64,000 nucleotides of DNA from JAGNKE01 sp965230245 (lineage in GTDB: Bacteria > Pseudomonadota > Alphaproteobacteria > Micavibrionales > Micavibrionaceae): NCBI GenBank assembly GCA_965230245.1, contig OZ246000.1, positions 186,001 through 250,000 on the forward strand. The letters run 5' to 3'. The notes under the pieces were generated by a model, which was not told the DNA's origin, made no database searches, and worked only from the letters and a program-made list of their open reading frames with translations. The position numbers and the translations under genes are program-made. Positions 25,565 through 34,602 of the stretch are shown piece after piece. Every line of letters starts with the position of its first letter. Within the stretch, counting starts at the first letter, position 1.

Positions 25565-27070
25565 CTAGCGGAAAGCAGGTTCGTCAAAACTGCGAAGTTT
25601 CCGGCTATGCAACTGCTCGGCAGAGAAATCCCGTAACATCGTCATCGTCAAAAGCCCGATTTTCAAATGTTGCTCAACACGCTCACGATAAAATGAATCG
25701 GCCATACCGGGCAACTTCAACTGACCGTGTAAGGGCTTATCGGAAACACAAAGCAACGTGCCATAAGGCACACGGAAACGGAAACCGTTTGCTGCAATTG
25801 TTCCAGATTCCATATCAAGCGCTATAGCACGGCTCTGACTTAAACGCTTATTTTGCACAATAACCGAATCCAGCTCCCAGTTCCTGTCATCCGTTGTCGC
25901 TACGGTACCTGTACGCATGATTTTCTTTAAATCGTAACCTTCATTGCCCGTTACTTGCGCAACTGCATCCTCGAGTGTGAGCTGGATTTCCGCCAAGGCA
26001 GGGACTGGAATACTCGGCGGCAAAGCCCTGTCTAGAATATTATCTTCCCTCAAATAAGCATGCGCGAGTACATAATCACCTAGCTGTTGAGAATTACGCA
26101 AACCCGCACAGTGACCAAGCATAATCCAGGCATGCGGACGCAAAACGGCGATATGATCGGTAATCGTTTTGGCATTTGACGGACCGACACCGATATTGAC
26201 CATTGTAATCCCCGACCCGTCCGCACGTTTTAAGTGGTAAGCGGGCATTTGCGGCATGCGCGATAACTTCACACTCGAATTATCAACCGGCTCATACTCG
26301 TCGATATTTTCATTTACAGTAATAAAACCGCCAGGCTCAACAAAAGCCACATACTGGGAACGCGCTTTCTTAAGGTCAGGATCATCCGTCTTTTCCATCA
26401 TCTCGCGGGAAATCGCGATAAACTCATCAATATAAAACTGGTAGTTGGTAAACAGGATATAATCCTGAAAATGCTCTGCTGCCGTCCCGCAATAATGACG
26501 TAAGCGCTGCAAACTCAAATCTATGCGCGGCGCACTGAACAGGGATAAAGGTCGCGGCTGATCGCCTTTAGGCATAAACGATGAGTTCGCAATCTCGTCA
26601 TCCAGAATGTTCAGATTCGGCACATCAAAATAAGACGGCAAATCGCGCACACTAAATTGATCCAGATCGGATTCCAGATGAAAATCTGAGCCAAGCGCAA
26701 AATGCAACGGAATACGTACATCGCTGAGACCGATTTCCAGCGGGACATTATGATTGCTGATCAAAAGCGTAAATTGCTCTCTGTAATAAGAATCAAACAA
26801 ACAAGGATCGGTAAGGGTCGTCTCGTAAACACCGGGTTTTGGAACAAACCCGTAGGAATAGCGGCTATCCGTTCTCTTGGCCAGTTTTGTAGACACACGG
26901 ACATACGGATAAAACGCAGAAACGGGTCCCTCCAGTTTTCCTTCCGAATAGGCCACAAAAGCATCCCGCAAAAAACCAACATGCGAGTCGTAAATCTCTT
27001 TAACCGCTAGAAGCGCCTCTTCCGGATCTTCAAAACTGCGCGGTTCAAATACTTTCGGTGTTTTTACCAT
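25565..27070 (-). CDS. amn: AMP nucleosidase
   Basis: Hydrolyses AMP to adenine and ribose 5-phosphate, controlling the adenylate pool. The N-terminal AMP-nucleosidase domain (FYPYVRVSTKL, YSYGFV, EQFTLLISNH) precedes a nucleoside-phosphorylase-type catalytic domain with MVNIGVGPSNAKT, PHAWIMLGHCAGLR, and the purine/ribose-site segment ALDMESGTIAANGFRFRVPYGTLLCVSDKPLHG. Length (501) is slightly above the E. coli enzyme. It starts with ATG and ends 30 bases from the terminator at 25515. It may be the last gene of the dapF-mtaB-ftsY run, but a 50-base gap separates it from ftsY. Confidence 0.95.
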   Translation of the reverse strand: MVKTPKVFEPRSFEDPEEALLAVKEIYDSHVGFLRDAFVAYSEGKLEGPVSAFYPYVRVSTKLAKRTDSRYSYGFVPKPGVYETTLTDPCLFDSYYREQFTLLISNHNVPLEIGLSDVRIPLHFALGSDFHLESDLDQFSVRDLPSYFDVPNLNILDDEIANSSFMPKGDQPRPLSLFSAPRIDLSLQRLRHYCGTAAEHFQDYILFTNYQFYIDEFIAISREMMEKTDDPDLKKARSQYVAFVEPGGFITVNENIDEYEPVDNSSVKLSRMPQMPAYHLKRADGSGITMVNIGVGPSNAKTITDHIAVLRPHAWIMLGHCAGLRNSQQLGDYVLAHAYLREDNILDRALPPSIPVPALAEIQLTLEDAVAQVTGNEGYDLKKIMRTGTVATTDDRNWELDSVIVQNKRLSQSRAIALDMESGTIAANGFRFRVPYGTLLCVSDKPLHGQLKLPGMADSFYRERVEQHLKIGLLTMTMLRDFSAEQLHSRKLRSFDEPAFR

Positions 27071-27120
27071 AGATACACAATCGCAAATGAGTATTGATAT
27101 TCAATTAATGATAAGAAAAA

Positions 27121-28302
27121 TCAGGTGTCTAACCCCATCAAGGATCGCGCATAATGACGTGCCTCAAACGGTTGAAGATCACGCATTCCCTCTCCCACAC
27201 CAACGGCATGCACGGGAAGCCCGAACTGATCCGCAAGCCCGACCAGAACACCGCCCTTAGCCGAACCGTCAAGCTTTGTCACAATCAAACCACTGATATT
27301 GACAATCTCCTTAAAAACCTCGACCTGAGAAAAAGCATTTTGCCCCGTGGTCGCATCTAAAACCAGCAAAATACTCTGTGGAATCTTTTCATCCCTCTTT
27401 TTCAGGACACGAAGAATTTTCTCCAACTCTTCCATAAGGTTCTTTTTATTCTGCAAACGACCGGCCGTATCAATCATCAAGACATCCGTACCTTCGGCCA
27501 CGGCCATATCGTAAGCCTCGTAAGCTACAGCAGCCGAATCTGCACCGACATCCTTGCTGAACATCTTTGCGCCGCTGCGCTTGACCCATGCACCAAGCTG
27601 CTCGATCGCCGCCGCACGGAACGTATCCCCCGCCGCAATCAGAACGGACTTCTTCTGTTCCTTTTGCAGAAAATGCGCAAACTTACCAATCGTAGTCGTT
27701 TTACCCGCACCGTTCACACCGCAAACCAGAACAACAAACGGCTCGTCCGAAGGTTTTGCTATCGCCAACGGCTTAGCCACGGGCTTCAGTATGCCTTCAA
27801 TCGTATCGGCCAAAGCTTCACGAACTTCCTCATCGGAAATATCCTTCCCGAAACGCCCTTGTGAAAACTCTTCAATCACTTTTATTGCGGTTTTAGGACC
27901 AAGATCCGCAGAAATCAAGGCTTCTTCAAGCTGATCCAGAGCATCCTGATCCAGACGCTTTTTAACAATCGCATCGGTAATATTCTGTGTGATTTTACTC
28001 GAAGACTTGCTCAAGCCTCTCGTTAAGCGGGAAAACCAACCGCCCTCTTCCGAATGATCACCAAGCTCTTCAGCTTCTTGCGCATCTTCAAACAAACCGT
28101 GCCGCGGCACGGGCATCTCATCCAGATCATCTAGAATTTCACTTTCCGTTTCTTCCAGATCATCCTTCAAATCTTCATCGATTTCGGCATCGTAATCCGT
28201 AGAAGGTTCAATAGCTGGCTCTTTGGAGTTATGAAGAAGTTTCTCGTCACGTTCTTCTTGCTCTTGTGCAGCTATATTCTTCTTTTTACGCCAGAAAACC
28301 AT
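27121..28302 (-). CDS. ftsY: FtsY, signal recognition particle receptor
   Basis: Membrane-associated GTPase that docks SRP-ribosome complexes at the translocon. An acidic N-terminal A region (Glu/Asp-rich, residues about 10-90) precedes the helical N domain and the SRP-type G domain: CGVNGAGKTTTIGKFA (P loop), DTFRAAAIEQL, LMIDTAGRLQNKKNL, LVLDATTGQNA, TKLDGSAKGG and VGVGEGMRDLQPF. Its partner Ffh is encoded only 2.3 kb away in the divergent operon. Upstream on the same strand are mtaB and dapF, the conserved alphaproteobacterial order. Confidence 0.97.
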   Translation of the reverse strand: MVFWRKKKNIAAQEQEERDEKLLHNSKEPAIEPSTDYDAEIDEDLKDDLEETESEILDDLDEMPVPRHGLFEDAQEAEELGDHSEEGGWFSRLTRGLSKSSSKITQNITDAIVKKRLDQDALDQLEEALISADLGPKTAIKVIEEFSQGRFGKDISDEEVREALADTIEGILKPVAKPLAIAKPSDEPFVVLVCGVNGAGKTTTIGKFAHFLQKEQKKSVLIAAGDTFRAAAIEQLGAWVKRSGAKMFSKDVGADSAAVAYEAYDMAVAEGTDVLMIDTAGRLQNKKNLMEELEKILRVLKKRDEKIPQSILLVLDATTGQNAFSQVEVFKEIVNISGLIVTKLDGSAKGGVLVGLADQFGLPVHAVGVGEGMRDLQPFEARHYARSLMGLDT

Positions 28303-28380
28303 ATGTGTTCACCTCTCGTTTTATGCCTACAGAGTACTACCTGTCTTACATAAAATAAACAAACAAAGAGGGTAAAAATT

Positions 28381-29724
28381 TCAGGCGGTAAGAGTTTTGG
28401 ACGCTATGGAATCTTGCTGGTTCAGAACAGTCAAAACATCAGCACTGAGATGATCTCCGTCAACGCCTGTAATCTTAACCTTCACAAGAGCGCCAACGGG
28501 CAAGCAATCGGCAATCTTTACGGATGCAAAGTTTTCAGCACGCCCCAGACCATCTTTTTCGATCAGAATTTCAGTTTCACGGCCAACGTTTTCTTGAAGG
28601 AATTTTTGCATTTGTGCCTCTTTAAGGGCACGCAGTGCAGCCGCACGCTCCTTTCGAATAGGCTTTTCAACTTGCGGCATTTTTGCCGCCGGCGTGCCTT
28701 CACGCTCCGAATACGGGAAAATATGCAGGAACGTCAGCCCGCATTGCTCGACCAGATCCATCGTGTTCCGGAACATTTCGTCCGTTTCCGTCGGAAACCC
28801 TGCGATAATATCCGCTCCGAAACCAATCTCGGGGCGCAGCTTTCTGGCCTTCTCACACACCGCAACAATATCCTCACGGGAATGACGGCGTTTCATACGC
28901 TTGAGTGTCATGTTGTCACCCGCCTGCATAGAAAGGTGTAGGTGCGGCATCAAGCGCGGTTCTTCTGCGATCAACTGCCATAAATCCGCATCAATTTCGA
29001 CAGGATCAAGAGATGATAGACGCACACGCGGCATTTCGGGAACCAGCGCCAGCACACGGCGGATCATCTGCCCCAGACTGGGGCTGCCGGGCAAATCATG
29101 ACCGTAAGAGGTAACATCAACCCCTGTAAACACAACCTCGTTATAACCGGAATCAACCAAAGCTCTGACCTGCTCGGCAATCGCCCCGATCGGAACAGAG
29201 CGTGAATTCCCGCGGCCATAAGGAATAATACAAAACGTACAACGGTGATCGCATCCGTTTTGAACCTGTAAAAATGCCCTTGTACGATCCTCAAACCCGT
29301 CAATCAAATGATGAGCCGTTTCCTTAACGGTCATAATATCGTTCACAAGGATACGGCCCTCTTGGACAGAATTGCCCCAGCTCTCCGCCTTTAACTTCAC
29401 ATCATTCCCAAGAACACGTGTGACTTCCGGCATATCCGCATATTGCTCGGGATTAATCTGCGCACTACAGCCCGTCACAATAATCTCGGCATCAGGATTT
29501 TCACGATACGCTCGGCGGATGGCCTGCCGCGCCTGACGCTCGGCTTCTTTTGTCACAGCACACGTATTCACAATAATCGCATCTTTCAAACCCGCATTCT
29601 GCGCATGCTGGCGCATCATCTCGGATTCATGCATGTTGAGACGGCATCCGAACGTCACCATTTTCGGCTTGTCGTTCGCGACGTCTAACGTTTTTGTATC
29701 TGTGCTGTTCTTATCTTTTTCCAT
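28381..29724 (-). CDS. mtaB: MtaB, tRNA t6A37 methylthiotransferase
   Basis: Radical-SAM enzyme that converts t6A to ms2t6A at position 37 of ANN-decoding tRNAs. Three parts are visible: the N-terminal UPF0004 domain with cysteines in TFGCRLNMHE, VNTCAVTKEAE and VTGCSAQINP; the radical SAM core with CDHRCTFCIIPYGRG and GVDVTSYGHDLPG; and a C-terminal TRAM domain. It lacks MiaB-specific features and matches MtaB/YqeV in length and in the GCRLN start. It lies between dapF and ftsY in a probable operon. Confidence 0.94.
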   Translation of the reverse strand: MEKDKNSTDTKTLDVANDKPKMVTFGCRLNMHESEMMRQHAQNAGLKDAIIVNTCAVTKEAERQARQAIRRAYRENPDAEIIVTGCSAQINPEQYADMPEVTRVLGNDVKLKAESWGNSVQEGRILVNDIMTVKETAHHLIDGFEDRTRAFLQVQNGCDHRCTFCIIPYGRGNSRSVPIGAIAEQVRALVDSGYNEVVFTGVDVTSYGHDLPGSPSLGQMIRRVLALVPEMPRVRLSSLDPVEIDADLWQLIAEEPRLMPHLHLSMQAGDNMTLKRMKRRHSREDIVAVCEKARKLRPEIGFGADIIAGFPTETDEMFRNTMDLVEQCGLTFLHIFPYSEREGTPAAKMPQVEKPIRKERAAALRALKEAQMQKFLQENVGRETEILIEKDGLGRAENFASVKIADCLPVGALVKVKITGVDGDHLSADVLTVLNQQDSIASKTLTA

Positions 29725-29777
29725 AGCGCCGGAAGGTACATTGATTTGCTTAAACCGTCAAACTTTTCATGACCAAA

Positions 29778-30593
29778 TTAAGACCACAAAAAAGTACCTT
29801 CAAAAACCTTTGCCACACCGCCGCTCATAAAGACATGGCCGCTTTCTTCGTCCCAATTCAGGTAAAGCGTCCCGCCATCCATATGGATCTCAACAAATCG
29901 CTCCGTCAATCCGCGCCGCACAGCCGCAACACAAGCCGCACAAGCCGCAGAACCGCACGCAAGAGTAATCCCCGCGCCGCGTTCCCAGACCCTAAGCTTA
30001 ATTGTGTTATCCCCGATCAATTCTGCAAAACCGATATTCGCCCGATTAGGGAACAGAGTATGATTTTCAAAAACGGGCCCAATCGTTTCCACAGAGATAT
30101 CCTCAAGAGAGTCCACAAAGAACGTACAATGCGGATTGCCCATTCCCGTCGCCACGGGGTCTTTGACATGCCCCTCCCCGATACCGAGATGCAGCGTATC
30201 ACGATCCTCCGACAGTGGTATTTTCTGCCAATCCAGTATAGGCGCCCCCATATCCACACGCACAAGCCCGCGCTCATCCGTATCGCACGGCAAAACACCC
30301 GCCAATGTCTCGACAGAACAACGCTCCTCCCCGCTCTCTTCCATCAACAAAGACGCAACACAGCGCGTTGCATTCCCGCACGCTTCGGATTCCGAACCGT
30401 CAGGATTAAAAATGCGCATAAACACATCGGCTTGCTCCGATGGCTCTAAAACAATAAGCTGGTCACACCCAACGCCGAAATGCCGATCACTAATCTGCAC
30501 CACGCGTTCACGGCCAAGCATTTGCACCCCTGATCGCTGATCAAGGATCACAAAGTCATTCCCAAGCCCGTGCATTTTTAAAAACGTCGTCAT
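29778..30593 (-). CDS. dapF: Diaminopimelate epimerase
   Basis: PLP-independent racemase making meso-DAP for lysine and peptidoglycan. The two catalytic cysteines are in SEACGNATRCVASL and GITLACGSAACAAC; the start KMHGLGNDFVILDQR and the GNPHCTFFVDSL block are standard. Length (271) is normal. It is the first gene of the dapF-mtaB-ftsY set and is divergent from ffh; the structured region between them is described separately. A long open frame on the other strand (29769-30449) is a shadow of this gene. Confidence 0.96.
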   Translation of the reverse strand: MTTFLKMHGLGNDFVILDQRSGVQMLGRERVVQISDRHFGVGCDQLIVLEPSEQADVFMRIFNPDGSESEACGNATRCVASLLMEESGEERCSVETLAGVLPCDTDERGLVRVDMGAPILDWQKIPLSEDRDTLHLGIGEGHVKDPVATGMGNPHCTFFVDSLEDISVETIGPVFENHTLFPNRANIGFAELIGDNTIKLRVWERGAGITLACGSAACAACVAAVRRGLTERFVEIHMDGGTLYLNWDEESGHVFMSGGVAKVFEGTFLWS

Positions 30594-30622
30594 AAAGCTT
30601 GATTTAGCAGATAAAACCGTGT

Positions 30623-30662
30623 TATGTCACGTGCATTCAACTGACATAGGTATAAATGTCAG
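30623..30662. promoter_or_regulatory. Cluster of three TGTCA half-sites between dapF and ffh
   Basis: TATGTCA (30623-30629), TGACATA (30642-30648) and ATGTCAG (30656-30662) alternate in orientation, giving two overlapping inverted repeats. CTGACAT/ATGTCAG are perfect 7-base complements across 8 bases. It looks like an operator or a hairpin in the leader; the binding factor is unknown. Confidence 0.4.
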
Positions 30663-30669
30663 TGCCCAA

Positions 30670-30721
30670 GGTCTTCAGGGGACCAGGTACCCCGCAGTCG
30701 GCGAACTTACGCTCACTGCGG
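30670..30721 (+). other. G+C-rich palindromic, highly structured segment in the ffh leader
   Basis: CCGCAGT (30692-30698) and ACTGCGG (30715-30721) form a 7-bp stem that continues inward with three to four more pairs. Upstream, GGTC/GACC and GGGG/CCCC offer competing pairings that share bases with the first stem. The end is 45 bases before the ffh ATG. It may be an ffh leader switch or a copy of a dispersed palindromic element. It lacks the conserved SRP RNA tetraloop domain. Confidence 0.4.
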
Positions 30722-30766
30722 ATAAAATGTTTTGGTTTATGGATTTATAAAAAGGGTTTAGACGGA

Positions 30767-32347
30767 ATGTTTGAATCGCTGAGCGACAAATTAGGGAATG
30801 TATTTTCAAAACTGCGCGGCAAGGCATCGCTGTCGGAAAACGACGTGATGGCAGTCTCTCGAGAAATCCGTGTCGCCCTTCTCGAAGCAGACGTCGCGCT
30901 CCCCGTAGTTAAGGACTTCATCACACAGATCAAAGACAAGGCCGTTGGTCAAAACGTCATCAAGGGCGTAAACCCTGGGCAACAAGTCATCAAAATTGTC
31001 CATGACGAACTCGTCAGAATGCTTGGCTCCGAAAATTCGGAACTAAAATTCGGAGCAGCACCTTGCGCCTACCTGATGGTTGGCCTCCAAGGATCTGGTA
31101 AAACGACATCCACAGCCAAAATCGCAAGAATTTTAACAGAAAAGAACAACAAGAAAGTTCTGATGGCTTCGCTCGACGTTTACCGTCCGGCGGCGCAGGA
31201 ACAGTTGAAAATCCTCGGTGAGCAAACAGGCATCGCCACCCTGCCCATCGTTGAAGGCCAAAAGCCTTTGGACATCGCCAAACGTGCCATGGATGTCGGC
31301 CGCAAGGAAGGCTACGACGTGGTCATGCTCGATACGGCCGGCCGCCTGTCCATCGACGAAGAGTTGATGAAAGAAGCCGAAGACATCAAGAATTTCGCAA
31401 AACCCACGGAAACCCTCCTTGTTGCAGACGCAATGACCGGTCAGGACGCGGTAAACACCGCTAAAATCTTTGATGATCGTGTGGGTTTGAGCGGTATTAT
31501 GCTCACCCGTGTAGACGGTGACGCACGTGGTGGTGCGGCCATGTCCATGAAGGCCGTGACAGGCAAACCGATTAAACTCATCGGTGTCGGTGAAAAATGG
31601 ACAGACGTAGAAGCCTTCCACCCCAGCCGTATCGCAGGACGTATCCTCGGCATGGGTGACGTGGTCAGCTTGGTCGAACGCGCCGCCGAAACGGTTGACC
31701 GCGAAGAAGCCGCCGACATGGCCAAGAAGTTCAAAAAAGGAAAAATGGACTTCAACGACCTGCTCAAGCAAATCCAGCAAATGAAGAAAATGGGCGGCAT
31801 GGGCTCACTCATGAAAATGATGCCGGGCTTAAGCGGCATGGCCGGAAAACTCGAAGCCGCAGGCATGAACGACGGCATGGTCAAGAAACAGGAAGCAATC
31901 ATCTCTTCCATGACCAAAAAGGAACGCGAAAAACCGGAATTACTGAACGCATCCCGCAAAAAGCGTATCGCCGCAGGCGCAGGCGTAACGGTGCAAGACA
32001 TCAACGCCCTCGCAAAACAACTCAAACAAATGCAAACCATGATGAAACGCATGCGCAAAATGGGCAAAGGCCAGATGATGGGCATGATGAAGGACATGAT
32101 GGGCGGTAACATGGGCGAGCTTGAAATGATGGCTGAAACCATGGATGCCGAAGCACTCGCGGCCGATATGGCAGAGGTCGATCAGGGCAAAGGCGCTTCC
32201 AAATTGCCCGCTGATCTCGCAAACCTAACAGGTGGCGGCCTCGGCGGCGGTTTAGGCGGCGGCCTTCCCGGCCTTGGACCACCCGGAAGTCAGGGCGCCC
32301 TGCCGACACATGGCGGTAAAAAGAAAAACCGTAAGAAAAAGAAGTAA
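30767..32347 (+). CDS. ffh: Ffh, signal recognition particle protein (SRP54)
   Basis: GTPase that binds 4.5S RNA and signal sequences on ribosomes. I start at the ATG at 30767 (MFESLSDKLGNVFSKLRGK), the normal N-domain start; the upstream extension in the same frame from 30656 reads through the structured leader. NG-domain motifs: GLQGSGKTTSTAKIA, DVYRPAAQEQL, VMLDTAGRLSID, ADAMTGQDAVNTA, TRVDGDARGGAAMS and GVGEKWTDVEAFHP. The M domain is methionine-rich with repeated MMK/MGKM stretches. A glycine-rich tail (GGGLGGGLGGGLPG) and a basic end are additions. It leads the rpsP-rimM-trmD-rplS cluster. Confidence 0.97.
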   Translation: MFESLSDKLGNVFSKLRGKASLSENDVMAVSREIRVALLEADVALPVVKDFITQIKDKAVGQNVIKGVNPGQQVIKIVHDELVRMLGSENSELKFGAAPCAYLMVGLQGSGKTTSTAKIARILTEKNNKKVLMASLDVYRPAAQEQLKILGEQTGIATLPIVEGQKPLDIAKRAMDVGRKEGYDVVMLDTAGRLSIDEELMKEAEDIKNFAKPTETLLVADAMTGQDAVNTAKIFDDRVGLSGIMLTRVDGDARGGAAMSMKAVTGKPIKLIGVGEKWTDVEAFHPSRIAGRILGMGDVVSLVERAAETVDREEAADMAKKFKKGKMDFNDLLKQIQQMKKMGGMGSLMKMMPGLSGMAGKLEAAGMNDGMVKKQEAIISSMTKKEREKPELLNASRKKRIAAGAGVTVQDINALAKQLKQMQTMMKRMRKMGKGQMMGMMKDMMGGNMGELEMMAETMDAEALAADMAEVDQGKGASKLPADLANLTGGGLGGGLGGGLPGLGPPGSQGALPTHGGKKKNRKKKK

Positions 32348-32354
32348 AGGATTT

Positions 32355-32382
32355 GCCGTCATGCCCTTATCGGTAAGACGGC
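32355..32382 (+). promoter_or_regulatory. Hairpin in the ffh-rpsP gap
   Basis: GCCGTC (32355-32360) pairs with GACGGC (32377-32382), with an inner TTA/TAA pairing. No T run follows, so it is not a standard terminator. It could be an rpsP leader element or an mRNA-processing site. Confidence 0.3.
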
Positions 32383-32429
32383 GGTAAATGTTAGTCAAAA
32401 ACAGGTTGAAGTGAAAAAGGAGTATTAAA

Positions 32430-32948
32430 ATGGCACTCGCAATCAGACTATCCAGAGGTGGACGTAAAAAGCGCCCCTTCTACCGTATTGTTGTAACAGA
32501 CAAACGTATGCCACGTGATGGCCGCTACATCGAAAGACTGGGAACATACAACCCGCTGCTCGATGACGAAAACCGCGTGAAACTGGTCAAAGACCGTATT
32601 GAATACTGGCTCTCCCAAGGTGCGAAACCGTCCGAGCGTGTTGCGATCTTTCTTGGTCAGGCTGGCATGATCGACATGCCGGAACAGCCAAACCGTCCGA
32701 ACAAATCTGCTCCGTCCGAGAAAACGAAGATGAAGCTGGCGGATAAGGAAGAAAAGCGTAAAGCAGCGGAAGAATCTGCTAAAGAAGCCGAAGAAGCGGC
32801 AAAGGCTGAAGCGGAAGCTCCGGCTGAAGAGGCTCCTGCAGAAGAAGCAAAAGCCGAAGCCGAAGCACCTGCAGAAGAGGCGAAAGCTGAGGAAGCTCCT
32901 GCGGAAGACGCAAAAGAAGAGCCAAAAGAAGAAAAAGCGGCTGAATAA
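32430..32948 (+). CDS. rpsP: 30S ribosomal protein S16 with long acidic C-terminal tail
   Basis: Residues 1-85 are canonical S16: MALAIRLSRGGRKKRPFYRIVVTD, DGRYIERLGTYNPL and LSQGAKPSERV. Most bacterial S16 proteins end near residue 80-90; this one continues for about 85 more residues, starting with a Lys-rich linker and becoming a repetitive Ala/Glu/Pro tail built from EEAPAEEAKAEAEAP-like units. The tail should be disordered and strongly negative. The repeat creates long false reading frames on the other strand. A GAAAAAGGAG ribosome site precedes the ATG. Confidence 0.96.
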   Translation: MALAIRLSRGGRKKRPFYRIVVTDKRMPRDGRYIERLGTYNPLLDDENRVKLVKDRIEYWLSQGAKPSERVAIFLGQAGMIDMPEQPNRPNKSAPSEKTKMKLADKEEKRKAAEESAKEAEEAAKAEAEAPAEEAPAEEAKAEAEAPAEEAKAEEAPAEDAKEEPKEEKAAE

Positions 32949-32980
32949 TACGGCGCGCACAACTTCTGAAAGTAAAAAAC

Positions 32981-33517
32981 ATGGCCAGCCCCGAAAAAGC
33001 GCAAAAGGCAAAAAGGATTTGTCTGGGAAAAATCACTTCCGCGCACGGCGTGAAGGGGCTGGTTAAAATTTTGCCGTACGGCGAGGACATTACCCTTCTC
33101 GAAACAATCGGCCCCCTCTTCACCGGCGAAACATCGGATAAAACCGTTTCGGTCACACTGAAAAGTAGTGCCGGAAAATTCATGCTCGCCGAAATCGAAG
33201 GCTGTAACGATCGTGACAAAGCCGATCAATACAGGAACACGGAGCTTTGGTGTCTGCGTTCCGACCTGCCTGAAATCGAGAATGAAGGGGAATTTTATAT
33301 TGAGGACCTCATAAATCTCGACGCCAAATCCGCAGAAGGCGAGCCCCTCGGCAAAGTCGTTGCGGTACAAAACTTCGGCAGTGCTGACCTCTTGGAAATC
33401 AAACCACCAGTAGGACAGAGTTACTTTATTCCCTTTAAGGATGAATATGTCGGCGACGTCAATCTGGATGAGAACTATGTTATAATCATGAATGCTGAAA
33501 CCATGATGATGGATTGA
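32981..33517 (+). CDS. rimM: RimM, 16S rRNA processing protein
   Basis: 30S maturation factor that binds S19 and helps form the head domain. The N-terminal RimM domain is seen in CLGKITSAHGVKGLVKILPYGED and the PRC-barrel domain in EFYIEDLINLDAKSAEGEPLGKVVAVQNFGSADLLEI (in outline), ending with IPFKDEYVGDVNLDENYVII. Length (178) is typical. It follows rpsP by 32 bases and precedes the DUF2007 gene by one base. Confidence 0.94.
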   Translation: MASPEKAQKAKRICLGKITSAHGVKGLVKILPYGEDITLLETIGPLFTGETSDKTVSVTLKSSAGKFMLAEIEGCNDRDKADQYRNTELWCLRSDLPEIENEGEFYIEDLINLDAKSAEGEPLGKVVAVQNFGSADLLEIKPPVGQSYFIPFKDEYVGDVNLDENYVIIMNAETMMMD

Positions 33518-33518
33518 T

Positions 33519-33767
33519 ATGAGTGATAAAAACGGCCTCGTGATTGTCGAATATTTCTACAACCCTGTCGAAGCACACGTCGTAAAAACCTTCCTTGAAT
33601 CCCACGACATTCCCGTATTTCTCTTTGATGAGAGCATGACGGTCGGAACAACATTGGACATCGCCGTAGACGGCATTAAGATGCTGGTATTACAAGAAGA
33701 TGTAGAAGAAGCCAAACGATTGATCATGGAACAAAAACAAACAGGCACGACCACCGAACATGAATAA
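33519..33767 (+). CDS. DUF2007-type small protein
   Basis: An 82-residue cytoplasmic protein with the ferredoxin-like layout of DUF2007 (putative signal-transducing) proteins: NPVEAHVVKTFLESHDIPVFLFDE, then an AVDGIKMLVLQEDVEEAKRLI end. Function of the family is not known. It starts one base after rimM and overlaps trmD by 8 bases, so it is translated as part of the ribosome-biogenesis operon. Its insertion between rimM and trmD is a variation on the usual rpsP-rimM-trmD-rplS order. Confidence 0.8.
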   Translation: MSDKNGLVIVEYFYNPVEAHVVKTFLESHDIPVFLFDESMTVGTTLDIAVDGIKMLVLQEDVEEAKRLIMEQKQTGTTTEHE

Positions 33768-34470
33768 ATTCCACGTCAACATCCTTACGATCTTTCCTGA
33801 AATGTTTCCGGGGCTGCTCGGCTTGTCTCTAAGTGGCAAGGCACTGGAGAAAGAAATCTGGAGCCTGAATACGGTCAATATCCGCGACTTCGCCGAGGGC
33901 GTCCACAAAAGCGTAGATGATACGCCGTACGGCGGCGGTGCAGGCATGGTCATGCGCCCCGATGTTATCGAAAAAGCAGTCCTGTCTATCGAAAATCCGG
34001 GCAGAAAAATCTACATGAGTCCGCGCGGACAAACCCTGTCACAAAATCTCGCCGAAGAGCTATCACAGGAACAAAACCTGACAATTCTCTGCGGGCGCTA
34101 TGAAGGCGTAGACCAACGCGTACTGGACTCACAAGGCTTTGAAGAAATCAGCATCGGCGACTATGTCCTTTCAGGCGGAGAACCTGCCGCCATGATCCTG
34201 ATGGACGCATGCATCCGCCTTCTCCCTGAGGTCCTCGGAAACAATGAAACCATTGATGAAGAAAGCTTTTCTAACGGACTTTTGGAATATCCGCATTACA
34301 CCCGCCCCGCTGAATTCATCTCCACAAATGGAAACACTTATACCGTTCCTGAGGTTCTGACCTCCGGCAATCACAAAAAGATCGAAGAATGGCGGCTGCA
34401 AAACTCCAGAGAAATAACAAAAAAACGACGCCCAGACCTTTGGAATGCCTACGAAAAAGACAAAAAATAA
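33760..34470 (+). CDS. trmD: TrmD, tRNA (guanine-N1)-methyltransferase
   Basis: SPOUT-class enzyme that makes m1G37 in tRNA and prevents frameshifting. Motifs: ILTIFPEMFPGLLG, VDDTPYGGGAGMVMRPDV, LCGRYEGVDQRVLD, EISIGDYVLSGGEPAAM, and the C-terminal LLEYPHYTRPAEF. The trefoil-knot AdoMet site lies in the IGDYVLSGGE segment. Length (236) is normal. The start overlaps the DUF2007 gene by 8 bases. Confidence 0.97.
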   Translation: MNKFHVNILTIFPEMFPGLLGLSLSGKALEKEIWSLNTVNIRDFAEGVHKSVDDTPYGGGAGMVMRPDVIEKAVLSIENPGRKIYMSPRGQTLSQNLAEELSQEQNLTILCGRYEGVDQRVLDSQGFEEISIGDYVLSGGEPAAMILMDACIRLLPEVLGNNETIDEESFSNGLLEYPHYTRPAEFISTNGNTYTVPEVLTSGNHKKIEEWRLQNSREITKKRRPDLWNAYEKDKK

Positions 34471-34602
34471 CTTGTTTTCCAGCCTCATATACTATAGAAA
34501 GTGCCAGACTTTAATTTAACCCGCAAAAAAGACAAACGAACCGCCGGTTCTTGATTAGCAATAGAAAAGAACTGAAATCGGGTTCTGATAAGGGATAGAA
34601 AG

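Noticed and set aside
29769..30449. Long plus-strand frame opposite dapF
   Set aside because: It lies wholly inside dapF, is Arg/His/Pro-rich and has no motif; it is a codon-bias shadow.
30656..30766. In-frame extension of ffh upstream of 30767, and the idea that the hairpins are the SRP RNA (ffs)
   Set aside because: The extended frame reads through the palindromic DNA and gives non-SRP residues. The segment lacks the conserved GGAA tetraloop and asymmetric loop of bacterial SRP RNA.
31441..32142. 233-residue minus-strand frame opposite ffh
   Set aside because: Met/Ile/Ser-rich shadow of the methionine-rich M domain.
32448..33370. Several long minus-strand frames opposite rpsP and rimM
   Set aside because: They arise from the repetitive GAA/GCT codons of the S16 tail and give Phe/Arg/Ser/Leu low-complexity products.
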